From Aliirhizobium smilacinae (GTDB taxonomy: Bacteria; Pseudomonadota; Alphaproteobacteria; Rhizobiales; Rhizobiaceae): DNA of 64,000 nucleotides. The DNA lies in contig NZ_VDMN01000001.1 in NCBI RefSeq assembly GCF_006335145.1, forward strand, positions 1,984,001-2,048,000. The letters run 5' to 3'. Positions 51,079 through 60,814 of this stretch are shown in pieces. The notes under the pieces are model-generated. The model had not been told where the DNA came from, searched no databases, and saw only the letters and a program-made list of their open reading frames with translations. Within the stretch, counting starts at the first letter, position 1. Each line of letters starts with the position of its first letter. The position numbers and the translations under genes were made by a program.

Positions 51079-52979
51079 TCAAACGCAGGACCGTACTTGG
51101 GTTGATCGCGACCGCACTTGCACCCTTCAACGCGAAGGCTGCGTTTACCGGTTCGGATTACCTGAAGGACGACATCAAGGCCGGCAAATTGCCCGATGTT
51201 GCGGAGCGGTTGCCGCGCAATCCGCGCGTCGTCAATCTTGCAGCGAAAAACCGCAAGCCCGGACGTCATGGCGGCGTGGTACGCATGTTGATCGGCGGTC
51301 AACGTGACATTCGCCTCATGCCAATCAACAGCTATTCCCGGCTGGTCGGTTACGACGAGCACCTGAACCTTCAGGCAGACATTCTGGAAAGCTTTGCGTC
51401 GGAGGGAGACCGCGTCTTCACTTTCACGCTGCGACAGGGCCACAAATGGTCCGACGGTTCACCGCTGACGACGGAGGATTTCCGTTACAGCTGGGACGAC
51501 GTGATGAACAACAAGGAGCTTCATCGCGGCGGCATTCCCGTCGATCTGAGGGTCAACGGCAAGGGGCCAAGTTTCGAGGTTATAGACGAGCGCACTGTGC
51601 GGTACATCTGGGACGAGCCCAATCCGGATTTTCTGGCGCAGCTGGCAAAACCCTCGCCGCTCGTGATCTATATGCCTTCGACCTATCTGAAGCAGTTTCA
51701 TCCTCGGTATCAGAACCAGGATACGATTGCCGAGCTGTTGAAGAAATACAAGGCGCAGGACTGGACCGATCTGCATCAGCGGATGTCGCGTACCGTGCGG
51801 CCCGAAAACCCCGCGCTGCCGACACTCGATCCCTGGTATAACAGCACCAAGCCGCCGGCCGGACAGTTTGTCTTCCTGCGCAATCCTTATTTCCACCGCG
51901 TGGACGAGAACGGGCTGCAGCTGCCCTATATCGACAAGATGGTGCTGAATATCAGCTCACCGGATCTTATCGGCGCCAAGGCGGGCTCGGGAGACAGCGA
52001 CCTGCAATTCGCCAACGTCGATTTCACCGACTACACGTTCCTGAAAGCGGCCGAAAAGCGGTTTCCGATGAAGGTGGACCTGTGGAAGCGGACACAGGGG
52101 TCACGCGTGGCACTGGTTCCCAATCTCAACTGCAAGGATGACGGCTGGCGCGCGCTGTTTCAGGATGTGCGGGTCAGGCGGGCGCTGTCGCTGGCGATCG
52201 ACCGCCAGGAAATCAACAAGGCAGTGTTCTTCGGTCTGGCTCATGAGGCCGGCAACTCGATCCTGCCCGACAGTCCACTGTTCAAACGCGAATACGAGCA
52301 GGCCTGGGCAAGCCACGATATCGACATGGCCAACAGGCTTCTGGATGAGGCGGGCCTGACGAAGCGCAACGAGGATGGCGTGCGGCTTCTGCCGGACGGG
52401 CGCCCGGCCAAGATCATCATCGAAAGCGCTGGCGAAAGCACGTTTGAGAGCGACGTGCTGGAACTGATCACAGATCACTGGTCGAAGATCGGCATCGCGA
52501 TTTTCACCCGTGTGTCGCAACGGGAAATATTCCGCAAGCGGGTGATCGGCGGCGAGACGCTGATGTGTGTCTGGATGGGCCTCGACAACGGCGTGCCAAC
52601 GGCAGAGATGTCACCCAACGAACTGGCCCCGACCTTCGACGACCAGATGCAGTGGCCGGTCTGGGGACTTCACTATCTTTCCGGCGGACGCGACGGCCAT
52701 CCGCCGGATCTGCCGGAGGCCATCCGGCTTCTGGAGCTGATGAAGCAATGGAAGACAGCCGGGACGCACGACGAACGCGAGGCAATCTGGCATTCCATGC
52801 TCACCATTTTTACCCAGAGCGTCTTCACCATCGGCATCATCAACCAGGCGCTCCAGCCGGTCGTCTATTCAACCAAGCTGCGCAACATTCCGGAAAAAGC
52901 CCTGTTCGGCTACGACCCGACTTCTTTCCTCGGCGTCTATATGCCCGACACCTTCTGGTACGAGGAGGATCACGTATGA
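51075..52979 (+). CDS. Family 5 peptide-binding protein with Tat-like signal
   Basis: 634 residues. The signal [20 protein letters not shown] contains a twin-arginine motif (RRTVLGL), so export may be by the Tat route in folded form. The mature part is a typical SBP_bac_5 protein: DILESFASEGDRVFTFTLRQ, GHKWSDGSPLTTEDFRYSWD and RVRRALSLAIDRQEINKAVF. It is longer than the usual 530 residues, like other Tat-exported members. It is coupled on both sides by four-base overlaps. Ligand unknown; the surrounding glycan genes might hint at an oligosaccharide or modified peptide. Confidence 0.92.
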   Translation: MIKRRTVLGLIATALAPFNAKAAFTGSDYLKDDIKAGKLPDVAERLPRNPRVVNLAAKNRKPGRHGGVVRMLIGGQRDIRLMPINSYSRLVGYDEHLNLQADILESFASEGDRVFTFTLRQGHKWSDGSPLTTEDFRYSWDDVMNNKELHRGGIPVDLRVNGKGPSFEVIDERTVRYIWDEPNPDFLAQLAKPSPLVIYMPSTYLKQFHPRYQNQDTIAELLKKYKAQDWTDLHQRMSRTVRPENPALPTLDPWYNSTKPPAGQFVFLRNPYFHRVDENGLQLPYIDKMVLNISSPDLIGAKAGSGDSDLQFANVDFTDYTFLKAAEKRFPMKVDLWKRTQGSRVALVPNLNCKDDGWRALFQDVRVRRALSLAIDRQEINKAVFFGLAHEAGNSILPDSPLFKREYEQAWASHDIDMANRLLDEAGLTKRNEDGVRLLPDGRPAKIIIESAGESTFESDVLELITDHWSKIGIAIFTRVSQREIFRKRVIGGETLMCVWMGLDNGVPTAEMSPNELAPTFDDQMQWPVWGLHYLSGGRDGHPPDLPEAIRLLELMKQWKTAGTHDEREAIWHSMLTIFTQSVFTIGIINQALQPVVYSTKLRNIPEKALFGYDPTSFLGVYMPDTFWYEEDHV

Positions 52980-53974
52980 TCCGCTACATTCTCTGGCGGA
53001 TCCTTGTGATGATCCCGACGCTCGTGATGATCTCGATGCTGGTCTTCACCATCATCGAGCTGCCGCCGGGCGATTATTTCGAAAGCTATGTCGCGGAAAT
53101 GCGGGCGATCGGCGAGCCGGCCGACCTGCAGGAGATCGAGGAACTCAGAGCCCGCTACGGGTTCGACCAGCCGCTGCCGATCCGCTACCTGCATTGGGTC
53201 GGCGGCATGATGGTCGGCAACTTCGGCTATTCCTTCGAATACCGCCTGCCCGTCTCGGACGTTGTCGGCGATCGTCTGTGGCTGACCATTCTGGTTTCCG
53301 TCGTGACGATCATACTCACCTGGCTGCTTGCCTTCCCGATCGGCATCTATTCCGCGACGCATCAGTACAGCTGGGGCGATTACGGGCTGACCTTGCTTGG
53401 CCTGATCGGCCTCGCCGTGCCGAATTTCGTGCTGGCGCTGATCCTGATGTATTTCGCCAATGTGTGGTTCGGCACCTCGATCGGCCATCTGATGGACCAG
53501 GAATATCTGAACCAGCCGATGAGCTGGGACAAGGCGAAGTCGATTCTCGAACATCTGTGGATCCCGGTGATCATCATCGGCACCGCGGGTACGGCCGGAA
53601 TGGTTCGGCGACTGCGTGCAAACCTTCTCGATGAGTTGCGCAAGCAATATGTGATGACGGCGCGGGCGAAGGGCCTTCATCCGTTGAAGGTACTGATGAA
53701 ATATCCGCTGCGCATGTCGCTGAACTTCTTCATTTCCGACATCGGCTCGATCCTGCCGCAGATCATTTCCGGTGCGGAAATCACGGCCGTCGTGCTGTCG
53801 CTGGAGACGACCGGACCGATGCTGATCAAAGCATTGCAGACACAGGACATGTATCTTGCAGGCTCTTTCCTGATGTTTCTCGCCATCCTGACCGTTGTCG
53901 GCGTGCTGATTTCCGACATCGCGCTGGCGCTCTTCGACCCCCGCATCCGCCTCTATGGAGGACGGACACGATGA
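52976..53974 (+). CDS. Peptide ABC transporter permease (DppB-like)
   Basis: 332 residues from the ATG at 52976 (MIRYILWRILVMIPTLVMIS). Six transmembrane helices; the cytoplasmic EAA loop reads ANLLDELRKQYVMTARAKGL. YLHWVGGMMVGNFGYSFEYR is the periplasmic region conserved in DppB/OppB. It overlaps the binding-protein gene and the second permease gene by four bases each. The frame extends far upstream to 52565, but that part is antisense-like reading through the binding-protein gene. Confidence 0.93.
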   Translation: MIRYILWRILVMIPTLVMISMLVFTIIELPPGDYFESYVAEMRAIGEPADLQEIEELRARYGFDQPLPIRYLHWVGGMMVGNFGYSFEYRLPVSDVVGDRLWLTILVSVVTIILTWLLAFPIGIYSATHQYSWGDYGLTLLGLIGLAVPNFVLALILMYFANVWFGTSIGHLMDQEYLNQPMSWDKAKSILEHLWIPVIIIGTAGTAGMVRRLRANLLDELRKQYVMTARAKGLHPLKVLMKYPLRMSLNFFISDIGSILPQIISGAEITAVVLSLETTGPMLIKALQTQDMYLAGSFLMFLAILTVVGVLISDIALALFDPRIRLYGGRTR

Positions 53975-55146
53975 GCATGCAACTGCCACCCGACGGCCAG
54001 CCTCTGCCGCATTATGTCTCGCAAGCACCTTTCGACCCTTATGCCTTCGACAAGGTGATCGAGGGCGCGCCGGTCGCCAAACAGGCCTCACAGCTTCGGC
54101 TGATGTGGTGGCGTTTCCGGCGACATAAGCTGGCGCTCTTTTCCGGCATATTTCTGCTGATCGCCTATCTGTCGATCATCATCGCAGAATTTCTGGCACC
54201 CTATAACCTGCATACGCGCAACATGGATCATATCTATGCACCGCCGCAATCGGTGCATCTGTTCCATGAGGGTCGGTTCGTCGGTCCTTTCGTCTATGGG
54301 CAGAGGATGACCCTCGACATGGAAAACCTGCGGCGGGTCTATAGTGACGACCCCAACCAGATCCAGCAGCTGCGCTTCTTCTGCAAGGGCGATTCCTACC
54401 AGTTCTGGGGCTTTATCGCCGCTAACCGCCATCTCGTCTGCCCTTCCGAAGGCGGGCAGATGTTTCTGCTCGGAACCGACCGGCTCGGCCGCGACGTGCT
54501 TTCGCGCATCGTCTACGGAGCGCGTATTTCTCTCACGATCGGCCTTCTTGGCATCACCACCAGCTTCATCCTCGGTATCCTGATCGGCGGCCTTGCGGGC
54601 TATTGGGGCGGCAAATTCGACCTGGTGGTGCAGCGTATCATCGAGGTGCTGCAGTCGATCCCGAGCATTCCGCTCTGGCTTGCACTCGCCGCTGTCATGC
54701 CGGTCGACTGGAGCCCTTTCGTCATCTATCTCGGCATAACCTTCATTCTGGGGCTCTTGGACTGGACCGGGCTTGCGCGCGCCGTGCGGTCAAAGCTGCT
54801 TTCCTTGCGAGAGGAAGACTATGTGATGGCAGCTCAAATGATGGGCGCCAATCACTGGCGCGTCATCGGCCGGCATCTCATTCCCGGCTTCATGTCGCAT
54901 CTGATCGCCAGCGCGACGCTGACGATTCCCGGTATGATCCTCGGTGAGACGACACTGAGCTTTCTCGGCCTGGGCCTGAGGCCACCGGTGACGAGCTGGG
55001 GCGTACTGCTGACGGAGGCACGTACGGTCAACGTGGTGGCGCTTTATCCATGGCTGCTGATCCCGGTCATTCCGGTCATTCTCGTCATTCTCGCGTTCAA
55101 CTTTCTTGGAGACGGTCTGCGCGACGCGGCCGACCCCTATCACTGA
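53971..55146 (+). CDS. Peptide ABC transporter permease (DppC-like)
   Basis: 391 residues. An N-terminal cytoplasmic extension is followed by RFRRHKLALFSGIFLLIAYL, a periplasmic insertion of about 110 residues, and MFLLGTDRLGRDVLSRIVYG, the DppC/OppC hallmark. The EAA loop LSLREEDYVMAAQMMGANHW RV and LGETTLSFLGLGLRPPVTSW are intact. Longer than average because of the periplasmic insertion, as in YejE-type permeases. It pairs with the upstream permease and ends the importer operon. Confidence 0.93.
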   Translation: MSMQLPPDGQPLPHYVSQAPFDPYAFDKVIEGAPVAKQASQLRLMWWRFRRHKLALFSGIFLLIAYLSIIIAEFLAPYNLHTRNMDHIYAPPQSVHLFHEGRFVGPFVYGQRMTLDMENLRRVYSDDPNQIQQLRFFCKGDSYQFWGFIAANRHLVCPSEGGQMFLLGTDRLGRDVLSRIVYGARISLTIGLLGITTSFILGILIGGLAGYWGGKFDLVVQRIIEVLQSIPSIPLWLALAAVMPVDWSPFVIYLGITFILGLLDWTGLARAVRSKLLSLREEDYVMAAQMMGANHWRVIGRHLIPGFMSHLIASATLTIPGMILGETTLSFLGLGLRPPVTSWGVLLTEARTVNVVALYPWLLIPVIPVILVILAFNFLGDGLRDAADPYH

Positions 55147-55235
55147 TCTTGCGCGTGCAGGGACAGGCGGATAGTGGTTTTGCCGGTCGATCATCACACA
55201 AGGCATCGGCCGGCAAAGACCGCATAGGATCGACT

Positions 55236-56504
55236 TTGAACATACCGAAAAAGATGGTCGTGCTCTTGAAGGGCTATCCGCGCCTGTCGGAGACCTTCAT
55301 CGCCCAGGAATTGCGCGGCCTTGAACTCGCCGGCTTCAAACTCGAATTGATGTCGATGCGCCGGCCGACCGACAAGAAACGGCATCCGGTGCATGACGAG
55401 ATCGAAGCACCCGTCCACTACTTGCCGGAATATCTGCACGAAGAGCCGCTCAGGGTCGCCAAGGCGTTTTTCCATTGGCTCGGCAAGCCATCCTTTCGTG
55501 CAACTGCCAGAGCATTTCTGAAAGACCTGCCACGCGACATCAGCCGCAACCGTTTCCGCCGCTTCGGGCAGGCGCTGGTGCTTGCCTGCGAATGGCCGGA
55601 CGGTGCGGACTGGCTGCACGTGCATTTCATCCACACACCCGCATCGGTGGGCCGGTATGCGGCACAGCTGCTCGGCATACCCTTTACTGTGTCCGCCCAC
55701 GCCAAGGACATCTGGACAAGCCCGGACTGGGAACTCTCCGACAAGCTCGACGACGCCCGCTGGACGGTGACCTGTACCCGCGGCGGAGCAGACCACCTGC
55801 GCACGCTTTCCGGCCATCCGGACAAGGTGCATCTGAGCTATCATGGTCTGAATCTGAGCCGTTTTCCCTCTCCGGCCAGGGCCCCTGCAACCCGTGACGG
55901 TTCCGACCCGAACGACCCGATCGCCATTCTCGCCGTCGGACGCGCCGTGCCGAAGAAGGGTTTCGATATCCTTCTGAGGGCATTGGCACTGCTTCCCGCC
56001 AATCTTCACTGGACATTCGATCATGTCGGCGGTGGTGACGAACTCCAGACCCTGAAGCCCCTTGCGGAAGAGCTTGGGCTTGCCGGTCGCGTCAGCTGGC
56101 ACGGTGCCATGTCGCAACAGGAAGTGCTGCAGCGTTATGGCAAGGCGGATATCTTCGCCCTGCCCTGTCGCATCGGCAAGGATGGCGACCGCGACGGATT
56201 GCCGAACGTTCTGGTCGAGGCTGCCAGCCAGCGCATTCTCTGCATCTCCACGACAATCTCCGGCATTCCGGAACTGTTCGTCGATCGGGAGAACGGCCTG
56301 CTTGTCGAGCCGGAAGATCCACGGGCTCTGGCTGCGGCAATCGAAAGCGCGATCCGTAATCCATGGGAGCGCGACCGGATGGCCGGAAATGCCGAAGCCA
56401 AGGTCCGCGGTCACTTCGACCACAAGACCAGCATTTCGGATCTCGAAAGATTGTTCTCATCAGCCTATTCGACAGCCGCAATCGAGGAGCGTTCGCAGTC
56501 ATGA
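55236..56504 (+). CDS. Family 4 glycosyltransferase (WcaL-like)
   Basis: 422 residues from a TTG at 55236 with AGGAT upstream; an ATG at 55254 is an alternative without a ribosome-binding site. VVLLKGYPRLSETFIAQELR is the characteristic start of WcaL/exopolysaccharide glycosyltransferases. VHFIHTPASVGRYAAQLLGI, FTVSAHAKDIWTSPDWELS, LAVGRAVPKKGFDILLRAL and GLPNVLVEAASQRILCISTT follow in GT-B order. It lies 89 bp after the peptide importer and overlaps the next gene by four bases. Confidence 0.92.
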   Translation: MNIPKKMVVLLKGYPRLSETFIAQELRGLELAGFKLELMSMRRPTDKKRHPVHDEIEAPVHYLPEYLHEEPLRVAKAFFHWLGKPSFRATARAFLKDLPRDISRNRFRRFGQALVLACEWPDGADWLHVHFIHTPASVGRYAAQLLGIPFTVSAHAKDIWTSPDWELSDKLDDARWTVTCTRGGADHLRTLSGHPDKVHLSYHGLNLSRFPSPARAPATRDGSDPNDPIAILAVGRAVPKKGFDILLRALALLPANLHWTFDHVGGGDELQTLKPLAEELGLAGRVSWHGAMSQQEVLQRYGKADIFALPCRIGKDGDRDGLPNVLVEAASQRILCISTTISGIPELFVDRENGLLVEPEDPRALAAAIESAIRNPWERDRMAGNAEAKVRGHFDHKTSISDLERLFSSAYSTAAIEERSQS

Positions 56505-57643
56505 GTTCACCGCGCGCGCTCTTCTATGTCCAGCATCTGCTCGGGATCGGCCATATCGCCCGGGCAAGCCTGGTTGCCTCCGCTCTTGCGGAAGATGGTT
56601 TCGATGTGACGATGGTCACCGGCGGGCTACCCGTGCCCGGTTTTCCCGGCCCCGGTATAAGGCATGTCCGTCTCATGCCCGAAGTCACATCCCGCGAGGG
56701 CTTTTCGGGGTTGCAGGATATCAACGGAACGGTGCTCGATGCGGACGGCGAGCGTCAGCGCATGGAACAGTTGCTGACGGTGCTCGGCGAAACCAGACCG
56801 GATATCGTCATCACCGAAGCATTCCCGTTCGGTCGCCGGCAGATGCGCTTCGAGCTATTGCCCTTTCTCGATGCGATCAAGGCAATGCGGCCGAAGCCAC
56901 TGCTCTTCGCCTCTATCCGCGACATCCTGCAGGTGAACAAGAAGCTGGGCCGCGACGAGGAAACCGTGGCGCTGGTAAGGGAGCATTTCCACCGGGTTCT
57001 CGTGCATGGCGACCGCAGCCTGACGCGGATCGAAGACACGTTTCCGCTTGCGGGCGAGATCGAGGATAAGATCCTCTATACCGGCCTCGTCGCACCCGAT
57101 GCGCCGGTTCCCTCGCCCGAAAAATACAGGGTGGTCGTGTCGGCCGGCGGCGGAGCGGTGGGACAGAAGCTGCTGAATGCCGCCGTTGATGCCCGCAAGC
57201 TGCTCGGGACGCCCGGCCGCTGGTGCGTGATCACCGGCCCGAACCTCGATGCAGCCAGCTTCGACGCTCTCGCGTCGCAGGGTGGCGCAGACATGGATGT
57301 CTTCCGCTTCAGGAGCGATTTCCGGCAATTGCTCGGCAGTGCCGATCTGTCGATCTCACAGGCCGGCTACAATACCGTGTGCGACGTTCTGAGGGCTGGC
57401 TGTGCGTCGCTTCTCGTTCCCTTCGCTGCTGGCGGCGAGACGGAACAGACCGCGCGTGCCGTGAAGCTCCAGGAACTTGGGCTGGCGCAGTATATCGAAG
57501 AGGCTGCTATCACACCGGAAGCGGTGGCCGCCGGCATCGAGACCGCACTTGCGCAACGTGGCAGGGCTCATCCTGACTTGAACATGGATGGTGCGCATGA
57601 AACGGCGCGGCTGCTTCGCGAAGAACTCAGCCACGCAGGCTGA
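56501..57643 (+). CDS. MurG-like GT-B glycosyltransferase (first of a convergent pair)
   Basis: 380 residues from the ATG at 56501, overlapping the previous stop. ALFYVQHLLGIGHIARASLV is the N-terminal GxGH acceptor motif of GT28-like enzymes. VVVSAGGGAVGQKLLNAAVD and LLGSADLSISQAGYNTVCDV followed by LVPFAAGGETEQTARAVKL form the donor-binding region. The same layout occurs in the gene at 57646-58935, which points toward it with only 2 bp between stops. A membrane-lipid or surface-sugar transfer role is likely; the exact reaction is not evident. Confidence 0.86.
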   Translation: MSSPRALFYVQHLLGIGHIARASLVASALAEDGFDVTMVTGGLPVPGFPGPGIRHVRLMPEVTSREGFSGLQDINGTVLDADGERQRMEQLLTVLGETRPDIVITEAFPFGRRQMRFELLPFLDAIKAMRPKPLLFASIRDILQVNKKLGRDEETVALVREHFHRVLVHGDRSLTRIEDTFPLAGEIEDKILYTGLVAPDAPVPSPEKYRVVVSAGGGAVGQKLLNAAVDARKLLGTPGRWCVITGPNLDAASFDALASQGGADMDVFRFRSDFRQLLGSADLSISQAGYNTVCDVLRAGCASLLVPFAAGGETEQTARAVKLQELGLAQYIEEAAITPEAVAAGIETALAQRGRAHPDLNMDGAHETARLLREELSHAG

Positions 57644-57645
57644 AA

Positions 57646-58935
57646 TCAGCTCTCGACGATAGAAAGATAATCGGTGCGCTGCCCTTCCAGCCATTCCTGT
57701 ACGATGGCGGAAAGATTGGGCAGACCCTCGAGGCGATAGTCCGGCGCCGTGACGGAGGGAGGATCGCGAAGCAGCAGCTCCTTGATTGCTGCTGACAGCC
57801 TCAAGCCGTCTGACGACTGGTCGGGATGCAGCATTGCGACAAGCCCCAGCTCGGTCGCCCGCATTGCGCGGATCAACTGCTCCTGCCGCGGCACCGTACG
57901 CGGAATAATCAGCGCTGGCTTGTCGAAAGACAGGATCTCGCAATAGGTGTTGTAGCCGCCCATGGCGACGATCGCCCGCGCATTGGCGATCAGGTCTTCC
58001 ATGCGGTTGTCGAACTCGATGACCTCGAGACAGTCATGCGATGCAGCCGCCTGTTTGAGCATATCGCGCTGCTCACCGGGCATGTAAGGTCCAAGCACGA
58101 TCAACGCTTTTTCGGTCAGGCTCGGATCGGACTGATAGGCGTTGACCACATCCCGGACGAGTTCATACCCATCACCGCCGCCGCCGGTCGTCACCAGAAT
58201 ATAGTCGCCTCTCTGTTTCGGAAGAGACGTTGCACGGCTGGTCCATGCCTTGCGCTGCAGGAAGCCGACAAAGGTCATCTTGCGACGGAGCGATGGCGGC
58301 ACGTCCAGACCGGTGAGGGGATCGTGGAAATCGGGAGGACCGTAGACCCAGACGTGATCGTAAAGCTGGTCGATCTTGGCCATCACGTCGTTACGACGCC
58401 ATTCGGCATCCAGGAGATGCGGCGCATCCATGACGTCGCGCAAGCCGAGCACCAGCAGTGTGCCGCGGCTCTTCAGATAGACAAGCGTATCTTCCACTTC
58501 GCGTCGGAGCCCCAGTGGCTCCTTATCGACGATAAAAATGTCCGGCTGGAAGGATTCCGCCGTCTGGCGAATGATCGCCTGGCGCATTTCCAACGTCTCT
58601 TCCAGATTGATGTGTTCGTCCATCGACGTGTAATCGCCGTTGCGCAACTTGATGACGCTCGGGATCTTCACATAATCGACGCGCGACCGGTAATCGAAGG
58701 CCCCGGCGATGGTCGCGCCGGAAATGATCAAAACATGCGCACCCTGGAAGGTTTCAACCAGATGGTTGGCGATCGTCATGCAGCGGCGAATATGGCCAAG
58801 CCCGAACGTGTCGTGGCTATACATGAGGATGCGGGCATCCTTAAAACCCTGTGACATGCCCTTGACCTTCGGTAACATCTGATCTGTGTTTCGCGGCAAC
58901 ATAAAGTCTTTCAAAAGCGAATCCAAGTCGGACAA
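57646..58935 (-). CDS. MurG-like GT-B glycosyltransferase (second of a convergent pair)
   Basis: 429 residues. ILMYSHDTFGLGHIRRCMTI is the N-terminal GxGH motif, and LVTTGGGGDGYELVRDVV, ARAIVAMGGYNTYCEILSFD and ALIIPRTVPRQEQLIRAM form the donor site. An extra N-terminal segment of about 33 residues precedes the fold. It is a paralogue of the convergent neighbour. No signal or membrane segment is visible, so it is cytoplasmic or peripheral. Confidence 0.86.
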   Translation of the reverse strand: MSDLDSLLKDFMLPRNTDQMLPKVKGMSQGFKDARILMYSHDTFGLGHIRRCMTIANHLVETFQGAHVLIISGATIAGAFDYRSRVDYVKIPSVIKLRNGDYTSMDEHINLEETLEMRQAIIRQTAESFQPDIFIVDKEPLGLRREVEDTLVYLKSRGTLLVLGLRDVMDAPHLLDAEWRRNDVMAKIDQLYDHVWVYGPPDFHDPLTGLDVPPSLRRKMTFVGFLQRKAWTSRATSLPKQRGDYILVTTGGGGDGYELVRDVVNAYQSDPSLTEKALIVLGPYMPGEQRDMLKQAAASHDCLEVIEFDNRMEDLIANARAIVAMGGYNTYCEILSFDKPALIIPRTVPRQEQLIRAMRATELGLVAMLHPDQSSDGLRLSAAIKELLLRDPPSVTAPDYRLEGLPNLSAIVQEWLEGQRTDYLSIVES

Positions 58936-59072
58936 AATAGCAGCTGACCTGATCTCTCCGGTCCTGTCCTGGATGATATGCGCTTCGAATTGGGGTGCGA
59001 ACGCATGGCGCGCAAGCCTCTTCCTGGAGACGTGATGACATCGTTATCCGGGAACGCACTTTCCGTCTGCGC

Positions 59073-60080
59073 TCAATCGATTTCGGATCGGTGCTCCACA
59101 TACCAGCGGACAAAGGCGCCGACACCTTCTTCAAGTCCCGTTTCGGGCTTGCGTCCCGTCAGCGCCAGCAGCAGATCCGGGCTGGCGAAGGTGCGCGGCA
59201 CATCGCCCTTCTGCATCGGAAGCATCTTGCGCCTTGCCGGCTTGCCCATGGTCTTTTCAATGACCTCGACGAAATCGAGCAGGCCGACCGGCTGGCCGCC
59301 GCCGAGGTTAACGGTGCGGAATGGACCCTCGGCCGACAGTGTATCGACATCCGCGACGCGGTTCGATTCAGCGGGAGGGACCTTCGACAGATCGATAATC
59401 GAATCGACAAGATCATCGATATACGTGAAGTCCCGGCTCATCCTGCCTTCGCCGTAGATCTCGATTTCCTGATCGTCGAGCATTGCCTTGACGAATTTGA
59501 AGAGCGCCATATCCGGCCGGCCCCAAGGCCCATAGACCGTGAAGAAGCGGAAGGCCGTCGTCGGAACCTTGTAGAGATGGGCATAGCTGTGCGCCATCAC
59601 TTCCATGGCCTTCTTGCTGGCCGCGTAGAAAGTCAGCGGCTCGTCGGCCTTGTCGGTCTCCCGGAAAGGAATGCCCGGATTGGCTCCGTAGACGGACGAA
59701 GTCGACGCCAGCATCAGATGCCCGACGCCGATCTCTCGTGCGATTTCGAGGATATTCCACGAGCCGATGAGGTTGGAGTCGAGATAGGCTTTCGGATTTT
59801 CGAGGCTGTAGCGCACGCCTGCCTGTGCCGCCAGATGAACGATGACGTCCGGCTTGAAGCTTTTGACCGTCTCCTGAAGCAGAGACTTGTCCTCCAGCAT
59901 GCCCTGGACGAAACGGAAGTACGGGAACTGCGTGAGCCCGGCATTGCGGGCCTCTTTCAGGCGAAGGCTGTAATAGGGCGTCATGCCATCGAAACCGACA
60001 ACCTCATGGCCATCCTGCAGCAGCTTGCGCGCCAGATGAAATCCGATGAAACCCGCCGTACCCGTAATGAAAAACCGCAT
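59073..60080 (-). CDS. NAD-dependent epimerase, UDP-glucuronate 4-epimerase-like
   Basis: 335 residues, short-chain dehydrogenase fold. [20 protein letters not shown] has the GxxGxxG NAD motif; [11 protein letters not shown] carries the active Ser/Thr and [10 protein letters not shown] the YxxxK pair. [20 protein letters not shown] is characteristic of UDP-glucuronate 4-epimerases of rhizobial polysaccharide loci. [20 protein letters not shown] supports this. It supplies UDP-galacturonate for surface glycans, with the dehydrogenase at 44767-46107 as a possible partner. Confidence 0.9.
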   Translation of the reverse strand: MRFFITGTAGFIGFHLARKLLQDGHEVVGFDGMTPYYSLRLKEARNAGLTQFPYFRFVQGMLEDKSLLQETVKSFKPDVIVHLAAQAGVRYSLENPKAYLDSNLIGSWNILEIAREIGVGHLMLASTSSVYGANPGIPFRETDKADEPLTFYAASKKAMEVMAHSYAHLYKVPTTAFRFFTVYGPWGRPDMALFKFVKAMLDDQEIEIYGEGRMSRDFTYIDDLVDSIIDLSKVPPAESNRVADVDTLSAEGPFRTVNLGGGQPVGLLDFVEVIEKTMGKPARRKMLPMQKGDVPRTFASPDLLLALTGRKPETGLEEGVGAFVRWYVEHRSEID

Positions 60081-60141
60081 GTCCGCTTCCGCCGTTGATG
60101 GGGATCACTTACCCAATCGGAGGCGTTGAAGCAACGAGCCG

Positions 60142-60543
60142 CTAGTGGAAAAGCCTCAGTCGAGCCGGCGGAATGCCGGGCTTGCCGTTCTTGCGGTCAA
60201 CGGCAAACTGGATGAGATCCATCGAAGCCTGGTCGGTCAGCGGCTTGGCCATGACGCCGACGACGCCGTTGACGCCAGAAGCCACGACACCCGGATTTCC
60301 GGTGATCATGATGACGACGATGCCGTATTCCGCCAGTACCCTTGCGATCTCGGGTCCGGTCTCGCCATCTGCAAGTCGGACGTCGACGAAGGCAATATCC
60401 GTGTCTCTGGTGTAATTGAGCGCCACCTTCATATCCGGGGCGATGCCGACGACATCATGACCACTGCGCTGAACGGCTTCCTCGATATCCATGGCGACGA
60501 GTAGGCTGTCTTCGACAATCAGAAAGCGATATTCCACAGGCAT
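60142..60543 (-). CDS. Single-domain response regulator
   Basis: 133 residues from the ATG at 60543; a GTG at 60555 is in frame. A receiver domain only: EYRFLIVEDSLLVAMDIEEA with the acidic pair, IAFVDVRLADGETGPEIA with the phospho-acceptor Asp54, VVIMITGNPG for the Thr, and GVMAKPLTD for the Lys. There is no output domain, so it works through a partner. Rhizobial receivers of this type often act with HWE-family histidine kinases; none is in the window. Confidence 0.9.
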   Translation of the reverse strand: MPVEYRFLIVEDSLLVAMDIEEAVQRSGHDVVGIAPDMKVALNYTRDTDIAFVDVRLADGETGPEIARVLAEYGIVVIMITGNPGVVASGVNGVVGVMAKPLTDQASMDLIQFAVDRKNGKPGIPPARLRLFH

Positions 60544-60555
60544 TTCTCCGATCAC

Positions 60556-60814
60556 TCAACCGGCAAATAGTCGGCGATCGCCGCTTGGCAATAGGCGTTG
60601 TACCGATCGCGACCATTTTTCCGCCTGTGGTTAAGTCTTTGAACGTCGCTGATTTTGCGCTCGAAGGCCGTGATCGAAGATCGAACGGGAACCGGCGAAG
60701 GAGCCCTTAAACGCTCCCTAAATATTTCACTGCAGGCGTAAAGGTGAGGAGGAGAGCGGAACAGTTTGATCGATCCAGGTGTTCTTGGCCGGAAATCAAA
60801 TGAGGAGAAGAACC
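60556..60814. other. Divergent intergenic region
   Basis: 259 bp between the response regulator and the 60815 gene, which are divergent. It should hold both promoters; I see no coding frame and no strong repeat. Confidence 0.4.
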
